A stretch of DNA of 64,000 nt from Alphaproteobacteria bacterium (GTDB lineage: Bacteria > Pseudomonadota > Alphaproteobacteria > Geminicoccales > Geminicoccaceae). Location of the stretch: positions 1-64,000 of the forward strand of contig JALSIM010000016.1 in the NCBI GenBank assembly GCA_026990035.1, given 5' to 3'. Under the pieces are notes generated by a model. The model searched no databases. It saw only the letters and a list, made by a program, of their open reading frames with translations, and was not told the DNA's origin. Position 1 is the first letter of the stretch, and every line of letters begins with the position of its first letter. Made by a program: the position numbers and the translations under genes. Below are positions 58,589 to 64,000 of this stretch, piece after piece.

Positions 58589-61261
58589 TCAGGCGATGTC
58601 GCGCGGTGCGAAGCTCATCGAGCGGAAGCTGTGCTTGTAGGGCGACGCTCCCACCTTCTTGATGCGCCCGACGCCGATCTTGTAGTTGTAATTGCCGCTG
58701 ATCCAATCGACCACGCGTCCCTCCAGCGCGTTCGCCGGCTGTTCGGTGTGCAGGAAGTCCATGTAGAGCACGCCCTTCTTGATCGCCGGCGTGACGATCG
58801 CCACCGCCGTGACCGCCGCTTTCGAGAGCTCGATGTAGCCGTTCTTCATCAGCCCGCTGAAGCGGTAGTCGTCGGCGTAGACGCCCAGGAGGGTCTCCTT
58901 CACGCTGGGGATGCGGTCGGAGTAGAGCATCACGTAGTCGCCGCTCTCGATGCCGCGGGCGGCGGCGTCCTCCGGATGGATTTCGACCCAGTTCTCGGGC
59001 CAGCGCTGGACGATGTACGGGCGACGGCGATCGTCGAACCCGGACTGCCAGCGTTCGTTGATGCGCCCCGAGGTGACCCACAGCTCGTCGCCCTTGGGGC
59101 TCATCCACTCCCAGTAGTCGGAGAACAGCGACCAGGGCGCCTTCTGCAGGTTGCACTTGCCGGTCTGGCTGTTGAAGCGCATCAGCTTCTTGTTGAACAT
59201 GTTGGCGCCCGCCGGCCCGGTTTCGGGCAGCTCGCGGGTGGTGTCGTGCAACCGCTTGGTGCCCACCAGGGAGCCGTCCTCGAGCATGAACACCGGCCCC
59301 TGGATGCCGTCGGTACCGAACTCGGCCAGCTTCTGATGCAGGGTCTTGCCCTCGCGCTGGGCGGCGACCTTGATCATGAAGAAGTCCTTGCGCGAACCGC
59401 GGGAGAAGCGGGCCGCCTCCTCGGCCACCTCGTTGGTGTCCTTCCAGTCGAAGCCGTCGAAACCCATCCGCTTGGCGAGCTGGGCGATGATCCACCAGTC
59501 GGGCCGGGCCTCCCCGGGCGGATCGTAGAAGCGGTTGTAGACCCGGAGGCGTCGCTCGCCGTTGGCGCGCATGAAGGTGTCCTCACCCCAGGTCGCCGCC
59601 GGAAAGACGATGTCGGCGTAACGGTTGCCGATCGGATCGACCAGATAGATGTCCTGGTTGATCACCACCATGCCGCCGGAATCGGCCCGCGCCTTCAGCG
59701 TCTCGATGATCTCCTGCTTGTCGAAGGAGCGGATCTGATGGGGGTTGGCCACCACCAGTTCCTCGAACCGCTTGGCGATCGCCTGGGAGCCGCACATCGA
59801 CTGGATCCAGGTGACACCGATGGCGTGGGCGAAGCGGGTGTGTCCCGCCATCAGCCAGGTGTCGGTGTCGAGGGCCCGACGTCGGCGTCCGGGAACCTTC
59901 ATCGGCGACTTGTTGCGCGGATATTTGCCGCCCCGCTGGCCGCCCCGCTGATGGCCGCCGGCACGCCCCACCACCTGGCCGGGCCGGCCACCGGCGCCGC
60001 AAATGATGGCGAGAGCGGCGATGGCGTTGGTGTTGCCGGTGTTGTTCGACCAGTAGCCGCCCTTCTCGATCATCAGCGAGGTCTTGGGACGGCTGCCGTC
60101 GGCCCGCGGCTTGGCCATCCACTCCGCCGCGAGGCGGATCTTCTGTGGATCGACCTGGGCGATTGCCGCCGCCTTCTCCACCTCGAATTCGGGCTGCGCC
60201 AGCAGCCATTTCTTCCAGTCCTCGAACCCGTCGGTCTGGAAGAGCCCCCAGGTGGTCCGCCACTGCCAGGGGGTGTTGCGGGTTCCCTGGCCGAAGCCGG
60301 AGTTGGATTCCCACTTGTTGTTGACGAACTTGGCGATCCACTCCTTGTCCTGCCAGTCGTTCTCGACGATCACCCGGGCGATCGCCATCATCACCGGGAG
60401 ATCGGTTCCCGGCGTGACGTCGATCCACATGCCGCCGTTCTTTTCCGCGTAGGCGACCCCGGCGGTCTTCCGCGGCACCAGGAAGATGGTCTTCTGACCG
60501 CGCTGGATGCCGGGCATGATCCACTGGGTGAAGAGGATGGTCTTGGTCTCGTAGGGATCGGTGCCGCAGATGAACAGCGTCTCCGCGTCCCGCCAGTCCT
60601 CGTAGGACGGTCCGAAATTGTCGAACCCGGCATCGCGGAAGCCCGGCGTGGAGGTGACGTCGGAGGGGGTGTCGTGGAAGGTGAAGTTCGCGGTGTTGAT
60701 GTGCCGCAGGGCGAACTTGGTGATGGCGTAGGTGTTCTCGATGAACTGGTAGGAGTACATCTTGACGCCGTAGGCCAGCGGCCCGTGCTTCTCGATCACA
60801 TGGCGGCCCACCTCGGCCGCGATGTCGAGGGCGAAATCCCAGGACACCGGCATCAGGGTGCCGTACATGCGCAGGAGCGGCGTCTTCAGCCGGTCACGGG
60901 TGGGAGTCTGCGGATTGTAGCATTTCTGCGCGATGCAGCCGCCCCGCAGGCTCGAATCTCCGTTGAGATTGACCGACTGGATGTCCTTGTCGGGGATGAT
61001 CACCACATGATGCGGCTGCCCGTTGTGCAGCACGATGTTGTGCTGGTTGGGCGCCACCCAGGGACCCAGGGGATCGACCGGAAAGTCGACGCCGAAGGCG
61101 TTCTCCTCCTTTCTGGGGCCGCCTTCGCCGGCGATCACCGGCCAGCGGTAGACCTTGTAACCGCAGGCGACGACGCAGTAGTCGCAGACGGTGTCGATGA
61201 CGTCCGCGCTCTTCGGAGGCAGGGGGACCTTGCTCTCGGGAATGTAATAGGGCGTTGCCAT
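58589..61261 (-). CDS. idrA: Iodate reductase-like molybdopterin subunit (IdrA, AioA family)
   Basis: 890-aa bis-MGD molybdoenzyme with no Tat signal, as in AioA and IdrA. The cluster motif is C26-x2-C29-x3-C33 with Ser104 (x70), the 3Fe-4S pattern of arsenite oxidase and iodate reductase. Further family motifs (SLRGGCIAQKCYNP, PGIQRGQKT, NNTGNTNAIAALAIICGAGGRPGQ) run through the protein. At 890 aa it is longer than typical AioA. The Rieske gene lies 12 bases upstream and two di-heme peroxidase genes precede it, the known idrP2-P1-B-A gene set. Periplasmic export would ride on the Rieske Tat signal. Arsenite oxidase remains possible. Confidence 0.85.
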   Translation of the reverse strand: MATPYYIPESKVPLPPKSADVIDTVCDYCVVACGYKVYRWPVIAGEGGPRKEENAFGVDFPVDPLGPWVAPNQHNIVLHNGQPHHVVIIPDKDIQSVNLNGDSSLRGGCIAQKCYNPQTPTRDRLKTPLLRMYGTLMPVSWDFALDIAAEVGRHVIEKHGPLAYGVKMYSYQFIENTYAITKFALRHINTANFTFHDTPSDVTSTPGFRDAGFDNFGPSYEDWRDAETLFICGTDPYETKTILFTQWIMPGIQRGQKTIFLVPRKTAGVAYAEKNGGMWIDVTPGTDLPVMMAIARVIVENDWQDKEWIAKFVNNKWESNSGFGQGTRNTPWQWRTTWGLFQTDGFEDWKKWLLAQPEFEVEKAAAIAQVDPQKIRLAAEWMAKPRADGSRPKTSLMIEKGGYWSNNTGNTNAIAALAIICGAGGRPGQVVGRAGGHQRGGQRGGKYPRNKSPMKVPGRRRRALDTDTWLMAGHTRFAHAIGVTWIQSMCGSQAIAKRFEELVVANPHQIRSFDKQEIIETLKARADSGGMVVINQDIYLVDPIGNRYADIVFPAATWGEDTFMRANGERRLRVYNRFYDPPGEARPDWWIIAQLAKRMGFDGFDWKDTNEVAEEAARFSRGSRKDFFMIKVAAQREGKTLHQKLAEFGTDGIQGPVFMLEDGSLVGTKRLHDTTRELPETGPAGANMFNKKLMRFNSQTGKCNLQKAPWSLFSDYWEWMSPKGDELWVTSGRINERWQSGFDDRRRPYIVQRWPENWVEIHPEDAAARGIESGDYVMLYSDRIPSVKETLLGVYADDYRFSGLMKNGYIELSKAAVTAVAIVTPAIKKGVLYMDFLHTEQPANALEGRVVDWISGNYNYKIGVGRIKKVGASPYKHSFRSMSFAPRDIA

Positions 61262-61273
61262 GCCGGCGTCCTC

Positions 61274-61858
61274 CTAGCCTTGGAGATTGTCGTAGCGGCC
61301 GAAGATCAGCCCGAAGATGCCGACCGCGTAGATCTCGTCGCCTTCGAGCTCGAGCAGGACCTGGGGCAGGCTCTGGTACGCCTGGCCCGAGATCAGGATG
61401 CCGTGCCGGGTGAGGTCGTAGGTCGACAGATGGAGTGGGCAGGGGCCCAGCGATTTGGTGGCCCCCTGATAGGTCTCCTGCAGCGGGCCGCCCTGATGGG
61501 TGCAGGTGTAGTTGAAGGCGACCACGTCGCGATCGGGACCGATGCCGCCGCCGGCGGGGACGCCGAGCTTGACCAGCATGGATTCCGCGTAGGCTCCGTC
61601 GTCGGGGTAGGTGAAATCGACCGGCACGTCCACCTCGAGCTCGCTGAGCTTGGCGATGTACTTGCGTTCGAACACCGCCACCCGTGCCGGCGCCTTCTGG
61701 GCCAGGGCGGTGCCGGCGTTGAGCACCACCATGGTGGTGAAGGTGGTGGCCCCCGAGGTCAGGAGAAAGTGGCGACGGGACATGGCGCAGGGACCGTGGC
61801 CGTCACCCTGCGCACCACGCTCCACGTCCAGTCCGGGGTTTCGATAGACGGTTGTCAT
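61274..61858 (-). CDS. idrB: Rieske subunit with Tat signal (IdrB/AioB family)
   Basis: 194-aa small subunit. The Tat motif SRRHFLLTSG at residues 27-36 precedes a hydrophobic core. The Rieske 2Fe-2S ligands are Cys119, His121, Cys140 and His143 (CTHQ and CPLH), with no disulfide Cys pair, as in AioB/IdrB. It passes electrons between periplasmic carriers and IdrA. A 25-residue N-terminal stretch before the Tat motif is unusual and may reflect a wrong start; an internal ATG at MSRRHF is possible (61783). It is between idrP1 and idrA with gaps of 14 and 12 bases. Confidence 0.9.
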   Translation of the reverse strand: MTTVYRNPGLDVERGAQGDGHGPCAMSRRHFLLTSGATTFTTMVVLNAGTALAQKAPARVAVFERKYIAKLSELEVDVPVDFTYPDDGAYAESMLVKLGVPAGGGIGPDRDVVAFNYTCTHQGGPLQETYQGATKSLGPCPLHLSTYDLTRHGILISGQAYQSLPQVLLELEGDEIYAVGIFGLIFGRYDNLQG

Positions 61859-61872
61859 GACCGGTTCCTCGT

Positions 61873-63012
61873 TCACTCGGTGATCGCCGGCAGGGGCGCG
61901 TAGTCGGGAAGCTTGGGGGGCGTGATCCGGATCTCCTCGCCGCTCAGCGATTCGAGGAACGCGACCAGATCCTCGACCTCCTCTTCGCTCAACCCGAGCG
62001 GCTTGATGAGTTCGCTCTTGGTCTCCATGAACTCGTTCTCGCCGCCTCCCGCGTTGTAGAACTCGACCACCTCCTGGAGATCCCAGAGGGCGCCGTTGTG
62101 CATGTAGGGGGCGGTGTAGAGGGTGTAACGCAGCGGCGCGGTGCGGAACTTCCCCTTGTCCGCCGGATTCTTCGTCCGATAGTAGAGCCCCGCATCGTCC
62201 TTGATGCTGCGGTACATCTCCTCGGTGACCCCCTTCGCGTACTGCTCGTAGCGGAAGGTGACCTGGGCGAGACCGTCCTCTTCCCACCGCGGCGCCGGCG
62301 GCACGCCGATGTTGTAGTATTTCTCGTCGGTCAGGAGCGCCCCGTTGTGGCACTGGGCGCAGCCGGCCTTGCCCTCGAACAGTTCGAGGCCGCGCACCTG
62401 CTGCTCGGTCAGCGCATCCTTGTTGCCCCGCATGTATTGGTCGAAGGGCGTATCGTTCTGGATCAGGGTGCGCTCGAAGGCGGCGATCGCCCGCCAGGCG
62501 TTGCCGATGGTCGGCCAGGGATCGCCGAACACCTCCCGGAACAGCCGGCGGTATTCGGGAATGAAGGCGAGCCGCGCCTCCATCATGTCGCTTTCGCCGT
62601 TGCCGGCGACGGCACCCTTGGCCGCGCTCGCCGCCTGCGCTTCGAGCGATCTGGAGGCGCCGGCCCAGAACAGCTTGCCGAGATAGGCGGCGTTCACCAC
62701 CGTCTGGCTGTTCCGCCAGTGGACGGTTCCCGGGTAGCCGCGCGAGAAATCGTCGGAGAAGGCCCAGCCCTGGGCCGCCTCGTGACAGCTCGAACAGGCG
62801 ATCGAGGCATCGCCGCCGAGGCGGGGGTCGAAGAACAGCATCTTGCCGAGTTCGACCTTCTCCGGAGTCTGCGGGTTGTCGGCCGGGACCGGCGGCGGAC
62901 CGAGCGCCGCCAGCGGCGGATAGTCCTCGCCGGCCTCGACGGGCGGCACCGGTTGCAGCAGGGCGATGAGAGCCGCCGCCGAGAGAAGAAGAGTGGTCTT
63001 GCGCGTGATCAT
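61873..63012 (-). CDS. idrP1: Di-heme cytochrome c peroxidase (IdrP1-like)
   Basis: 379-aa periplasmic CcpA/MauG-type protein: signal peptide KTTLLLSAAALIALLQPV, first heme motif CSSCH (Cys73, Cys76, His77) and second CAQCH, with MHNGALWDLQEVVEFYNAGGG, a typical family segment near the C-terminus. In the iodate reductase system such proteins are proposed to remove H2O2 formed during iodate reduction. It lies 10 bases after idrP2 and 14 before idrB. It is paralogous to the following gene. Confidence 0.92.
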   Translation of the reverse strand: MITRKTTLLLSAAALIALLQPVPPVEAGEDYPPLAALGPPPVPADNPQTPEKVELGKMLFFDPRLGGDASIACSSCHEAAQGWAFSDDFSRGYPGTVHWRNSQTVVNAAYLGKLFWAGASRSLEAQAASAAKGAVAGNGESDMMEARLAFIPEYRRLFREVFGDPWPTIGNAWRAIAAFERTLIQNDTPFDQYMRGNKDALTEQQVRGLELFEGKAGCAQCHNGALLTDEKYYNIGVPPAPRWEEDGLAQVTFRYEQYAKGVTEEMYRSIKDDAGLYYRTKNPADKGKFRTAPLRYTLYTAPYMHNGALWDLQEVVEFYNAGGGENEFMETKSELIKPLGLSEEEVEDLVAFLESLSGEEIRITPPKLPDYAPLPAITE

Positions 63013-63022
63013 CGCTCGGCTC

Positions 63023-64000
63023 CTAGTTCGGGGTGTTCCGCCAGTCCTCGATCACCTCGTATTCGGTCGGAATCGGCTCGCTCCAGACGAACTCCGGCCC
63101 GTCGAGCGGTTCCCCGGAAAGCGCCAGCAGAAACGCGACGAGGTCGATCTGCTCCTGAGTGGAAAGTCCCAGGGGCTTGATGGCCGGATCCTTGTTGGGA
63201 TCGGTGCCGCCACCCGCGTTGTAGAAGGCGACCACCTCCTCGAGCGTCTTGAACACGCCGTTGTGCATGTAGGGCGCGGTGTACTTGAGCTCCCTCAGGC
63301 TCGGGGTCATGAACTTGCCGATGTCCGAGCCGTCGGCCTTGTGGGTTTGGACATGGGCGCCGACGTCGCGGCGGATGTTCATGTAGTTCTCCACGCCCAT
63401 GAACTTGGCGTAGGCGATGTAGGTGACGTGCCGCAGCGGATCGCGGAAGACGTCGAGATTCTCGGGCACGCCCAGATTGTGCGCCTTCTGATCGGTGAAC
63501 AGTGGGCCGCTGTGGCACTGGGCGCAGCCGGCCTTGCCGGTGAACAGCTCGAAGCCCCGCCGGGCGGATTCGGACATCTGTCCGGTATCGAACGGCGCCC
63601 CGCGCGAGGTCAGGGTCTTCAGATACTCGGGAATGGCCTTGCGGGCACCGCCGTTGCTGGGCTCCCCCAGCCCGGCCTTCTCGAACATCTCGACATAGAC
63701 CGGATCCTGCTTGAGCCGCTCCTGCATCAACCTCATGTCCATGTTCATGAAGTAGCTTTCCGTGATCATCTCACGGGTGACGTCGTTGAGGTTGGTGCCG
63801 ATCCGGCCGTCGTGGAACCAGATCTTCTTGTAGGCGGTGTTGATCAGGGTCGGCGTGTTGCGGAACCCGTCCGAACCGGGATAGGCGGGCGACAGGGGAA
63901 GGTCGTTGGCGTAGCCGTACTTCGGCTGATGGCAGCTCGCACAGCTCAGCGCCGCGTCGCCGGAGAGGCGCTTGTCGAAGAACAGACGTTTGCCGAGCTC
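63023..64000 (-). CDS. idrP2: Di-heme cytochrome c peroxidase (IdrP2-like), N-terminus beyond window
   Basis: 326 residues are visible; the frame continues past the right edge, so signal and start are missing. Both heme motifs are present: CASCH in the first visible part and CAQCH in AGCAQCHSGPLFT. MHNGVFKTLEEVVAFYNAGGG parallels the downstream paralogue, with which it shares about the same layout. An in-frame Met at 63769 is not a start because heme sequence continues upstream. Two adjacent peroxidase genes next to a Rieske/molybdoenzyme pair are the key evidence for the idr assignment. Confidence 0.92.
   Translation of the reverse strand, partial: ELGKRLFFDKRLSGDAALSCASCHQPKYGYANDLPLSPAYPGSDGFRNTPTLINTAYKKIWFHDGRIGTNLNDVTREMITESYFMNMDMRLMQERLKQDPVYVEMFEKAGLGEPSNGGARKAIPEYLKTLTSRGAPFDTGQMSESARRGFELFTGKAGCAQCHSGPLFTDQKAHNLGVPENLDVFRDPLRHVTYIAYAKFMGVENYMNIRRDVGAHVQTHKADGSDIGKFMTPSLRELKYTAPYMHNGVFKTLEEVVAFYNAGGGTDPNKDPAIKPLGLSTQEQIDLVAFLLALSGEPLDGPEFVWSEPIPTEYEVIEDWRNTPN

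Noticed and set aside
58589-61858. Arsenite oxidase AioBA as the primary call
   Set aside because: The cluster motif and Rieske partner fit both families, but the two adjacent di-heme peroxidases and the 890-aa length favour iodate reductase. It stays as the alternative.
58484-61903. 1139-codon plus-strand open frame over the idr genes
   Set aside because: It is the antisense frame of idrA and idrB, long only because GC-rich coding DNA rarely contains stops; no protein family fits it.
1-64000. CRISPR array, phage, IS element or rRNA
   Set aside because: No regularly spaced repeats, transposase or integrase motifs, or rRNA sequence were seen on either strand.

Overview
The window is a strongly GC-rich bacterial chromosome segment. 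Gene content (DUF1289, a DUF6460-like protein, Rhizobium/Rhodospirillum-style NnrS proteins, tight GTGA/ATGA overlaps, heavy G/C at third codon positions) suggests an alphaproteobacterium, perhaps a Rhodospirillales-like lineage. That placement is inference. No CRISPR, rRNA, phage or insertion sequence was seen. One tRNA (Glu, TTC) is present.

Region by region. (1) 1-23.5 kb is mostly housekeeping and catabolism: MeaB GTPase, a lipoprotein, an M28 peptidase coupled to a proline-racemase family enzyme, a class A penicillin-binding protein, an fdhD-mobA-helicase run, an HpaB-like monooxygenase with a LysR regulator, acetylpolyamine amidohydrolase, RimO, FucU/FAH proteins, tRNA-Glu, an aldo/keto reductase, a frameshifted sulfotransferase, a WbaP-type sugar-phosphate transferase, DUF1289 and a homocysteine methyltransferase. 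(2) 22.5-32.7 kb is a nitric-oxide cluster on the minus strand: a 55-aa membrane peptide, a CuA subunit, a heme-copper subunit I with Gln where oxidases have the cross-linked Tyr, a CyoE-like farnesyltransferase, a SCO/SenC protein, a cytochrome b-ferredoxin-FlpD fusion, an unknown membrane-anchored protein, a hemerythrin and two NnrS proteins. Perfect FNR/NNR-type palindromes (TTGAC-N4-GTCAA) lie upstream of the oxidase-like genes and of the second nnrS. (3) 32.8-48.9 kb is mixed: FAD oxidoreductase, J-domain/OmpA-like protein, glycosyltransferase, CoA transferase, HtrA protease, two small heat-shock proteins, an MFS exporter, a glutamine-synthetase-like protein with altered metal ligands, a FliK-like protein, HemN (with a third FNR-type palindrome) and NhaA. 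(4) 48.9-64 kb is one long co-directional train on the minus strand that enters from beyond the right edge. It holds two di-heme cytochrome c peroxidases, a Tat-dependent Rieske protein and an AioA-family molybdoenzyme, then HEAT-repeat, cupredoxin, 38-aa membrane peptide, SUMF1, USP with PCP_red-like repeats, radical SAM with a PCP_red-like tail, HemY-type oxidase and a TreT-like glycosyltransferase.

The gene set idrP2-idrP1-idrB-idrA in region 4 is the arrangement known for periplasmic iodate reductase (IdrABP1P2), which distinguishes it from ordinary arsenite oxidase loci. The downstream accessory genes are not part of the described idr core and are the best candidate for an undescribed extension. 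FdhD and MobA (molybdenum cofactor delivery), HemN, HemY and the radical SAM protein (heme supply), and the NO-reductase-like cluster fit an organism that respires alternative oxyanions at low oxygen.
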